NCBI GenBank assembly: GCA_900313405.1
Contig: OMQY01000017.1
Location: 1-6,272, forward strand
From: an uncultured Eubacteriales bacterium
GTDB lineage: Bacteria > Bacillota_A > Clostridia > Saccharofermentanales > Saccharofermentanaceae
Direction of reading: 5' to 3'
DNA length: 6,272 nucleotides
In this document: positions 1 through 4,611 of the stretch, in pieces
How positions within the stretch are numbered: the stretch's first letter is position 1
Layout: every line of letters starts with the position of its first letter
Program-made: the position numbers and the translations under genes
Notes under the pieces: model-generated
Seen by the model: only the letters and a program-made list of their open reading frames with translations
What the model was told of the DNA's origin: nothing
Databases searched by the model: none

Positions 1-327
1 ATGAAGCATCAGCTTATTTCCGTATATAACACAGGCAAGCTCCTTCGTGCGTCCGTTGATCTTGAGGTCTCCGGATTGTCCGTAGATTATTCGAGTGAGA
101 TCGAACAGCTTGCCAGAAGAGCCCAGTTTAACGAGATCGACTGCGTCATCTATCTGCGTGACGGCAGAGAAGAGGCGAGCTCGAAGTCTATCGAACTGCT
201 CGATGTGTGTGACTATAATAATATTCCGTATGCGACTAACCTCGCTACGGCTGAGATCCTGATACTTGCCGTCGACCGGGGCGACCTCGACTGGCGCGAA
301 TGGCTCAAGGAATCTGCGGCACAGTAA
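1..327 (+). CDS. Methylglyoxal synthase-like protein with altered active site (probably 5' partial)
   Basis: MgsA converts dihydroxyacetone phosphate to methylglyoxal and phosphate in the cytosol. The 108 visible residues align with the last two thirds of clostridial-type MgsA: KHQL...TGKLL near the start, NEID at 54-57, NNIPYATNLATAEILI around 74-89 and RGDLDWREW near the end. The usual family length is about 120-150, and the first strand with the phosphate-binding Lys (the AHDxKK segment) is absent. The window begins exactly on this ATG, so the gene probably starts upstream, although an N-terminally shortened gene is possible. Set against the family pattern as I remember it, the ATGTTG phosphate loop reads VYNTG, the GGDQQ motif with the catalytic Asp has Ile34 in its place, and the PHxPD segment is two residues shorter and lacks its His and Asp. 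It is therefore probably not a working synthase and may have a binding or regulatory role. The family call is firm; the function is not. Confidence 0.7.
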   Translation: MKHQLISVYNTGKLLRASVDLEVSGLSVDYSSEIEQLARRAQFNEIDCVIYLRDGREEASSKSIELLDVCDYNNIPYATNLATAEILILAVDRGDLDWREWLKESAAQ

Positions 328-339
328 TGTGCCGTTTTT
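317..339 (+). terminator. Intrinsic terminator-like hairpin overlapping the stop codon
   Basis: A perfect 7-bp inverted repeat, CGGCACA (317-323) and TGTGCCG (328-334), encloses the tetraloop GTAA, which fits the GNRA pattern, and is followed by five T (335-339). The loop contains the TAA stop codon of the MgsA-like gene (325-327). The next gene starts only 15 bases after the T run and no obvious promoter fits between them. If the hairpin works, it acts as a partial terminator that lowers expression of the downstream hydrolase. The stem is short, so strength is uncertain. Confidence 0.6.
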
Positions 340-354
340 GTTATCGGTGATCCT

Positions 355-1008
355 ATGAGAGTTGAAGCGATCCCATATGGCCCTCTGGGGGCGAATCTGT
401 ATGTTGTAGAACATTTGGAGCGGTATCTGCTGATAGATCCGTGTGTCAGGCCTTCCAAGTGCCCGGTTGACGTTCCGCTCGATCGTATAGATGCGATCGT
501 TATTACGCACGGACATTTTGACCATATCATTTTCGCTGACAGTTGGCTGGATGCTGTCAAGGAAGTGTGTTCTAAGGCACCGGGGCTATATATCCACAGC
601 CTCGACATGCCTTGTCTTGATGATCCCGAGCTTAACTTATCGGCTGAATTCGGATATGACATCAGAGTTGCAGCCGCTACACGGGATATCGACGAACTTA
701 ACGGTAAAACGTTTCCGTTTGATTCCGGTGACGGTGCCGAGATCAGCATTATCCATACTCCGGGGCACAGCCGCGGTGAGGTCTGTATCGGACTTAAGAC
801 ACCGGATGAGCATCTGCTGTTTACCGGGGATATGCTGTTTGCCGGTTCAGTAGGGCGTCATGACTTCGTTACGAGCGATCCTTCGGATATGATGGCGTCT
901 GTAGAGATACTCAAAAAGCTGCCTGATAACATCAAGGTGTATCCGGGTCATGGCCCTTCGACGACGATTGCTCTTGAGAAGCAGTATAATCCGTTTTTCG
1001 CTTTATAA
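355..1008 (+). CDS. MBL-fold metallohydrolase, YcbL/glyoxalase II-like
   Basis: This is a cytosolic metal-dependent hydrolase of the metallo-beta-lactamase superfamily, with 217 residues, the normal length for the short YcbL-type glyoxalase II-like proteins. Visible motifs are the metal-binding THGHFDH at 51-57 (His52, His54, Asp56, His57), HTPGHS at 134-139 (His134), FTGD ending at Asp159, FAGSVGRHDF at 162-171, and YPGHGPSTT at 196-204 (His199), followed by NPF at 212-214. All expected metal ligands are present, so the enzyme should be active on a thioester or similar ester. The exact substrate cannot be read from sequence. The ATG at 355 is preceded by GGTGATC (346-352), which matches the distal part of the Shine-Dalgarno consensus. 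It follows the MgsA-like gene by 27 bases across a terminator-like hairpin, and a role in 2-oxoaldehyde detoxification is an inference from that context. Confidence 0.9.
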   Translation: MRVEAIPYGPLGANLYVVEHLERYLLIDPCVRPSKCPVDVPLDRIDAIVITHGHFDHIIFADSWLDAVKEVCSKAPGLYIHSLDMPCLDDPELNLSAEFGYDIRVAAATRDIDELNGKTFPFDSGDGAEISIIHTPGHSRGEVCIGLKTPDEHLLFTGDMLFAGSVGRHDFVTSDPSDMMASVEILKKLPDNIKVYPGHGPSTTIALEKQYNPFFAL

Positions 1009-1030
1009 TTCTCTAATTCGGTATTTGTAA

Positions 1031-1070
1031 TCAATTGTCAGGTTTTGTCGTGAATTGTTATGAATTGTGA
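1031..1070 (+). repeat. Three helically phased AATTGT repeats
   Basis: Ten-base units TCAATTGTCA (1031-1040), TGAATTGTTA (1051-1060) and TGAATTGTGA (1061-1070) share the pattern TSAATTGTNA. Their spacings are 20 and 10 bases, that is two turns and one turn of the helix, so all copies face the same side of the DNA. They lie within the candidate promoter of the pseudopilin genes and could be operator half-sites. Chance in an AT-rich gap is the alternative. Confidence 0.4.
1035..1064 (+). promoter_or_regulatory. Candidate promoter of the pseudopilin operon
   Basis: TTGTCA (1035-1040, five of six matches to the -35 consensus) is followed after 18 bases by TATGAA (1059-1064, four of six to the -10 consensus). 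A TG dinucleotide at 1056-1057 gives an extended -10. Transcription would begin near 1071 and leave a leader of about 60 bases before the ATG at 1130. The gap lacks a clear terminator for the hydrolase gene, so read-through is also possible. Confidence 0.45.
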
Positions 1071-1084
1071 GCCTTTTGGCTCGC
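1067..1084 (+). repeat. Small inverted repeat near the predicted transcription start
   Basis: GAGCC (1069-1073) and GGCTC (1078-1082) flank TTTT. A wobble pair (1068/1083) and a G-C pair (1067/1084) extend the stem to seven pairs. It has no T run after it, so it is a poor terminator candidate. If transcription starts near 1071 the repeat straddles +1 and would act as DNA, for example as an operator; if transcripts read through from upstream it forms a small RNA hairpin. Confidence 0.35.
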
Positions 1085-1090
1085 TTGCGT

Positions 1091-1133
1091 CTGTATCATT
1101 GGCTTAATAACACGAAGGAGGTCAATGATATGG
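1091..1133 (+). promoter_or_regulatory. Leader hairpin: start codon in stem, ribosome binding site in loop
   Basis: CTGTATCATTGG (1091-1102) pairs with TCAATGATATGG (1122-1133). The core is a perfect 8-bp match (1094-1101 with 1123-1130), extended by one G-C pair and three G-U wobbles. The loop exposes the strong Shine-Dalgarno GAAGGAGG (1114-1121), while the AUG (1130-1132) is paired in the stem. This could restrain translation initiation until melted by temperature, a protein or the ribosome itself. The Shine-Dalgarno, eight bases before the ATG, also fixes the start and rules out the upstream GTG at 1067. Confidence 0.5.
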
Positions 1134-1423
1134 GTTCTACATTGGAAACGGCAATTGTAATATCAGCCGTCATAACGATCATCGTATTCCTGATCCTGGC
1201 TCCGCTTGATATGTGCGGGGAATGCTTCGACAGTGCAATTACAGGGAAAAAGGAGCTTGATCATCAGCTGTCTGACACGGATATTATCGGTGCATACAAG
1301 ATCAACGACACGACAGGTTCCACTACGTCACCGGAAACACTTTGTACCTTCCTTACGGGAATATCCGAGAACTACAGACTCATCTACGGAACAGTGGCGG
1401 GGGTGACAGATGAAGAGGGTTAA
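1130..1423 (+). CDS. Small TadE-like pseudopilin
   Basis: A 97-residue protein with almost no N-terminal leader (MGSTLETAIV), one hydrophobic helix at about 8-26 and a polar C-terminal part of about 70 residues containing Cys29, Cys32 and Cys72. The GS-TLETAI start closely matches that of the third pseudopilin in this operon, which marks it as a TadE-type minor pilin-like protein, processed or anchored in the membrane and facing outside. In canonical Tad prepilins a Glu lies five residues after the cleaved Gly; here it is four (Gly2, Glu6) and the basic leader is missing, so processing is uncertain. The start is set by GAAGGAGG at 1114-1121. The last 14 bases overlap the next gene, implying translational coupling. 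A role as a structural partner of the two following proteins is inferred from position and shared N-terminus. Confidence 0.65.
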   Translation: MGSTLETAIVISAVITIIVFLILAPLDMCGECFDSAITGKKELDHQLSDTDIIGAYKINDTTGSTTSPETLCTFLTGISENYRLIYGTVAGVTDEEG

Positions 1424-2774
1424 TAAAACATGCCAAAGGATCAACCGGCGTGGAGCGTCTACGTTATTTCTCGCTATCATATTGTCGGCTCTGGTGCTTA
1501 TAGAATGCATTTATCTGGGGATAGCAGGTGATATTGACAGAAGGCTCGCGTACAGACGTGCGATGAAGCTTGAGATAGATACCGTTCTTGCTGATTATGA
1601 CAGGGAACTGTTCAGGACTTACGGGATCTATGCTTTTGATATTAACGGCGTTGATAAGGGCGTCTTTGATAAGGTTATCCGTGCCCAGGGGATCGAACCT
1701 GACGGTAAAATATATATCGAAGGCGGCGCGTGTTTTGAGACTGATGATCTCAGGCGGGCGATCTCGGTGTTCTATTCGTACAGGGCTTCAGGGATTGCTT
1801 TCGACAGCATATACGAGATGTTATCCGGTATGTGTGATTCTGTCGAGTCGGATGAACTTCAGGAGAAGATAGAGAGCTTTACGTCAAGCAAGGCTGCCAA
1901 GATCTTCAGGAAGCTCCTTAAAGGCGGCAAGGTAGTCGCGGGTGTCCTTAAGCAGATCGGAAAACTGTTTGACATAGACTCCCTAACCGAGAAGATGGAT
2001 GACTACAAGCAATTGCTCAGTAATATCAATTCCATGATGGATGAATCTCCGGATTATACGGGAGGCTTCAATATCGGCAGTCTGTCCGGATTCTCAGGCA
2101 TTATTCAGGATATGTATGAGCTAAAAGGTGATGCTGCAGAGTTTACCGATGATCATCTGTTCAGAACGGCCTCTTCGCATTACGGTGCCTACAATTTTGA
2201 TTCCGCTCTTGAAGATGATACGACGATCAACGGCAGGGAATTCGGTGATCTGCACGACGGCAACTGCGCAGATGCCGAATACATCCTTACCGGTAAGCCG
2301 GGAGACAGCGCTGTCTCGAGAACCAAACTGATGATCTTTCCGGCAGTCTATCTTATCGATCTGGTGAATATAATGCGCGATCAGGAGAAGATGACTGTTA
2401 TCGACGGGATCTCGGAGGTCCTGGCAGCGGCTGTCTCCATTTTGTCGGCGGGCACAGTGTCTTTGCCGCCGGCAGTATATAAAGCAGTGATACTGGTGCT
2501 CTATGCAGGCGTATGTGCCTGGCAGGATATGGATTCGCTTATGAACGGTGAGAAGATCGATGTTTTTGATATCGGAGAGACATGTTCGTTCTCGCTCGGG
2601 TACAGGGATTTTATCTTCATCTATCTGCATTTTATCCCGACGCATAAAGTGCTTGACCGGATATCAGATATCCTCAACCGTGATTATGAGGGCTACTGTT
2701 CTTCGGTCAAGGTTGTGGCGACATACGGGAGAGGGACATATACGGAAACAGCAACATATGCCCTGTACGGGTGA
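1410..2774 (+). CDS. DUF5702-family Tad-locus pseudopilin-like protein
   Basis: A 454-residue protein with a basic leader ending NRRG (Gly15), then ASTLFLAIILSALVL as the start of a membrane helix at about 16-40. The segment at 56-80 (IDTVLADYDRELFRTYGIYAF) and the C-terminal half fit the DUF5702 pattern as I recall it: EYILTGK at about 290-296, two hydrophobic stretches at 332-370, WQDMDSLMNG at 371-380, and GYRDFIFIYLHF at about 397-408. Members occur in Tad/Flp pilus gene clusters of Clostridia and behave as large, mostly extracytoplasmic proteins anchored by the N-terminal helix; their biochemical role is unknown. Phe20 replaces the Glu expected five residues after the Gly, so the usual class III prepilin residue is missing. 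The ATG overlaps the upstream gene, with GGGGGTGA (1399-1406) as ribosome binding site. Family call is good; whether it is cleaved is unclear. Confidence 0.75.
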   Translation: MKRVNKTCQRINRRGASTLFLAIILSALVLIECIYLGIAGDIDRRLAYRRAMKLEIDTVLADYDRELFRTYGIYAFDINGVDKGVFDKVIRAQGIEPDGKIYIEGGACFETDDLRRAISVFYSYRASGIAFDSIYEMLSGMCDSVESDELQEKIESFTSSKAAKIFRKLLKGGKVVAGVLKQIGKLFDIDSLTEKMDDYKQLLSNINSMMDESPDYTGGFNIGSLSGFSGIIQDMYELKGDAAEFTDDHLFRTASSHYGAYNFDSALEDDTTINGREFGDLHDGNCADAEYILTGKPGDSAVSRTKLMIFPAVYLIDLVNIMRDQEKMTVIDGISEVLAAAVSILSAGTVSLPPAVYKAVILVLYAGVCAWQDMDSLMNGEKIDVFDIGETCSFSLGYRDFIFIYLHFIPTHKVLDRISDILNRDYEGYCSSVKVVATYGRGTYTETATYALYG

Positions 2775-2806
2775 TATCAGTATTCATGTCGAAAGGAGTT
2801 ATATCA
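2772..2806 (+). promoter_or_regulatory. Second start-codon hairpin around a ribosome binding site
   Basis: TGATAT (2772-2777) pairs with ATATCA (2801-2806), with a possible G-U pair at 2771/2807. The Shine-Dalgarno GAAAGGAG (2791-2798) lies in the 23-base loop and the AUG (2806-2808) enters the stem, the same layout as in front of the first pseudopilin gene. The 5' arm includes the stop codon of the DUF5702 gene (2772-2774), so ribosomes finishing that gene would melt it. The stem is short and AT-rich, so stability is doubtful. The Shine-Dalgarno clearly sets the start at 2806. Confidence 0.35.
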
Positions 2807-3816
2807 TGCATAAGCGCGGTTCGGTTACACTCGAGACGGCCATAGCTTTCTCGGGCGTCCTAATACTTATAGTGAGCATAGTCAACTCTATCAGTGTCTA
2901 CAGGACGGATATCCTGATGCAAAGATCCGTATCGGAGTCATGCGAGAAGTTCGCTGTATTTGCGCCTTTGTCGGTAACTGCTTCTGATGCCGTCAATACA
3001 ATGGTCAATGCATTGCCCGATTCCGAGATCTACGGTTCCCGTACATTAGACATGATAAGCGAGGCAGCAGGCCTGGTTACAGGCTTTGACGGTTCGACAG
3101 GGCATAATCTTATGGAACTTATCCTTGACGGTTCCTTTGGCCGTGTAATGAGAGACGATATAGCAGCAGGTTATTCTGCCCGTAACGGCGGATCTTCATT
3201 CGGAGGACCGGATTCGATCGGTGTAGAGTATGAACTGTCTGATGATCACAGTATCATTGAGGTGACAGTTACTTATAAAGTCCTGACAGTACTCGGGTAC
3301 AGGACAAGGACGATATATTCCGTCATCCCGATCTACGGAGACTGGTCGTTTGTATTCAACGGGGACAGTGAAGAGGATTCCGGGTACAGTATCTGGAGTG
3401 AGTCGAATTTTGACAGGGGAGATTATTTTCGAGAGAGATACGGAGCGAATCTGCCTGATACATTTCCGGTCATAGATGCATTTAATGACGGGAATGCGGA
3501 GTCGATACTGAGCATTGATCTGACGTCTCCGTGGTATTATTCCGACAGCAGTAATATCCGAGATAAGATAGACCGTCATATTGACCGGCTAGTCGAGTTT
3601 AATGGCTGTGACGTTAATATAGACGGTGAGAATTACACGATAACGGGGGATTCGATCCTTAGCAGGACACTTACGGTAATAATACCTGAGAATTCATCCG
3701 ATGATGCGGTAAGCTCTCTTATGGATATTTTGTCGGGAGCGCAGGCTTCCGGAGTGGATGTTCAGGTGGTAAGAGACGGGATATCGACGAGATATGATCC
3801 GGCGGAGGATGAGTGA
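2806..3816 (+). CDS. TadE-like pseudopilin with C-terminal CdiA-CT/endonuclease-toxin-like domain
   Basis: A 336-residue protein. It begins MHKRGSVTLETAIAFSG: a short basic leader, Gly5 and Glu10 in the correct +5 position of a class III (Tad) prepilin, then a membrane helix at about 11-30. Residues 31-180 form a TadE-like extracytoplasmic region ending in a beta-rich part (EYEL, IIEVTVTYKVL, TRTIYSVIPIYGDW). From about 201 a second domain follows: FDRGDYFRERYGANLP, FPVIDAF (220-226), AESILSIDLTSPWYY (231-245), a helix KIDRHIDRLVEFNG (254-267), SRTLTVIIPE (286-295) and ASGVDVQVVRDG. This order resembles the domain seen at the C-terminus of CdiA/Rhs-type toxins (typically RGxxxE, FPxID, ATSIKSLDL, YIDKL, SRxLxVAIP). 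The expected Glu is Arg209 and the expected Lys of SIKS is Leu235, so nuclease activity is doubtful. The start at 2806 is chosen by its Shine-Dalgarno and leader, not the longer open frame from 2548. Confidence 0.7.
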   Translation: MHKRGSVTLETAIAFSGVLILIVSIVNSISVYRTDILMQRSVSESCEKFAVFAPLSVTASDAVNTMVNALPDSEIYGSRTLDMISEAAGLVTGFDGSTGHNLMELILDGSFGRVMRDDIAAGYSARNGGSSFGGPDSIGVEYELSDDHSIIEVTVTYKVLTVLGYRTRTIYSVIPIYGDWSFVFNGDSEEDSGYSIWSESNFDRGDYFRERYGANLPDTFPVIDAFNDGNAESILSIDLTSPWYYSDSSNIRDKIDRHIDRLVEFNGCDVNIDGENYTITGDSILSRTLTVIIPENSSDDAVSSLMDILSGAQASGVDVQVVRDGISTRYDPAEDE

Positions 3817-3829
3817 CGGGTGTATCTTA

Positions 3830-3888
3830 TATATTATTAATAATTATTATTTGTTGTTTTTGACCGCAAGTTAGGTTATCATTATATG
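3830..3888 (+). promoter_or_regulatory. Promoter of the small membrane protein-yerC-like-secA operon
   Basis: TTGACC (3860-3865, five of six to consensus) and TATATG (3883-3888, four of six) are separated by an ideal 17 bases. A run of nearly pure A/T at about 3830-3859 lies directly upstream, like an UP element. Transcription would start near 3895, giving a leader of about 18 bases before the TTG at 3913. This divides the pseudopilin operon from the secA operon, although no hairpin terminator was found between 3817 and 3860. Confidence 0.6.
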
Positions 3889-3899
3889 AATTATGTTCT

Positions 3900-3904
3900 G
3901 GAGG
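3900..3904 (+). promoter_or_regulatory. Ribosome binding site deciding a TTG start
   Basis: GGAGG sits eight bases before the TTG at 3913 and in the right place to serve it. The in-frame ATG at 3886 has no such site and lies inside the predicted -10 box, so it should not be transcribed from this promoter. Confidence 0.65.
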
Positions 3905-3912
3905 CATGCGCA

Positions 3913-4146
3913 TTGAAGAACAACACTTCGGTCAGGAAGCCGTCTTTGGCTTATTCTAACACGAGCAGGAACAACAAGAATGACCTGTCTGTTGGCGATA
4001 CGTTGAGGAAGGCCAGGAGAAATCTTCTAATCAGGAGATGTCTCTTCGGGATGCTTGCCGTAATACTGGTGACCGCTATCGTAGCGGCCGTTGTATTGGG
4101 GTACGCGGACGGATTCATTGACAGTTTCTATGCCATGATGGGTTAA
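3913..4146 (+). CDS. Small single-pass membrane protein, unknown function
   Basis: With the TTG start the product is 77 residues. A polar N-terminal part rich in Asn, Ser and Lys (1-30) leads to a strongly basic stretch (LRKARRNLLIRR, 31-42), then one hydrophobic helix at about 43-63 and a short tail GYADGFIDSFYAMMG. By the positive-inside rule the N-terminus is cytoplasmic and the tail faces outward. No family was recognised. It is the first gene of an operon with the YerC-like regulator (8-base gap) and secA, which hints at a link to membrane or export functions, but this rests on position alone. An immunity protein for the toxin-like domain encoded upstream was considered; the separate promoter and lack of any recognisable similarity argue neither way. 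The start is inferred from the ribosome binding site and promoter. Confidence 0.6.
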   Translation: MKNNTSVRKPSLAYSNTSRNNKNDLSVGDTLRKARRNLLIRRCLFGMLAVILVTAIVAAVVLGYADGFIDSFYAMMG

Positions 4147-4154
4147 GACGGATA

Positions 4155-4595
4155 ATGGAGAATACAAAGGCAGAGCACTATAGACTCGACCCCGAAGTCT
4201 GTACGGGGTTCTCCGATGAGGAGAGAGCGGCTCTGGAGAGCTTATACAGAGGAATACTTACACTGGATACAGTGGATGAGATGCATAAGTTCTTCGCGGA
4301 TCTTTGTTCCTACAATGAGATCTGTTCGATGATCCACAGATGGCAGATACTCCTTCTGATACACGAGGGCAAGAGTTATGAGGAGATAATCCGCGAATTG
4401 TCTCCTAAGAATGTGCCTGCCGAACTGACGGCCGGAGAGAAGACCGGCGGCCGCAGTACCCGCAAGGGTAAGGGCAGAAGCGGAACGACAGTTAGTTCCA
4501 CGACCATATCGAGAGTCAAGAACTGTTATGTTAAGGCCGACGGAGGCTACAGAACGGCACTCAGGCGGCTCGAGGGCAAAACAGATAATAATTAA
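4155..4595 (+). CDS. YerC/YecD-type TrpR-like DNA-binding protein with insertion in the helix-turn-helix
   Basis: A 146-residue cytoplasmic protein of the TrpR-like superfamily; YerC/YecD members are usually about 100 residues. Recognisable segments are LYRGILTLDTVDEMHKFF (30-47), DLCSYNEICSMIHRWQIL (49-66, matching the family's DLCTxxEIxSMxxRxxV), the first helix of the DNA-binding motif EGKSYEEIIREL (71-82), and the recognition helix STTISRVKNC (115-124), followed by GGYRTALRRL (130-139). Between the two helices, where relatives have a turn of a few residues, lie about 30 extra residues (83-112) rich in Lys, Arg, Gly, Ser and Thr. The frame is intact on both sides, so this is an insertion and not a frameshift. 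The targets of YerC proteins are not established; position directly before secA (16 bases) suggests they are co-transcribed. The ATG start has only a weak ribosome binding site (GACGGA, 4147-4152). Confidence 0.85.
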   Translation: MENTKAEHYRLDPEVCTGFSDEERAALESLYRGILTLDTVDEMHKFFADLCSYNEICSMIHRWQILLLIHEGKSYEEIIRELSPKNVPAELTAGEKTGGRSTRKGKGRSGTTVSSTTISRVKNCYVKADGGYRTALRRLEGKTDNN

Positions 4596-4611
4596 TAACG
4601 AGGTGGATTAA

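Noticed and set aside
213..749. A 178-codon minus-strand open frame across the first two genes.
   Set aside because: It is antisense to two recognisable proteins and its translation looks like low-information shadow sequence.
1067..1129. GTG start at 1067 for the first pseudopilin, adding 21 residues.
   Set aside because: The added residues are the translated leader hairpin and ribosome binding site; GAAGGAGG is ideally spaced for the ATG at 1130.
2548..2805. Upstream extension of the third pseudopilin frame, which is open from 2548.
   Set aside because: It overlaps the DUF5702 gene in another frame, encodes no recognisable sequence, and the strong ribosome binding site with the prepilin leader fixes the start at 2806.
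3817..3860. A terminator after the pseudopilin operon in the AT-rich stretch.
   Set aside because: Only A/T inverted repeats are present, with no GC-containing stem, so it fits an UP-like promoter region better than a terminator.
3913..4146. The small membrane protein as an immunity protein for the toxin-like domain upstream.
   Set aside because: It has its own promoter and is tied to the yerC-like and secA genes, the toxin-like domain appears inactive, and no immunity family was recognised.
4182..4209. Two mutually exclusive small inverted repeats, AGACT/AGTCT (4182-4186/4196-4200) and ACCCCG/CGGGGT (4189-4194/4204-4209), like an attenuator switch.
   Set aside because: They lie within the coding start of the YerC-like gene, have no T run or ribosome binding site linked to them, and short pairings of this size are expected by chance.
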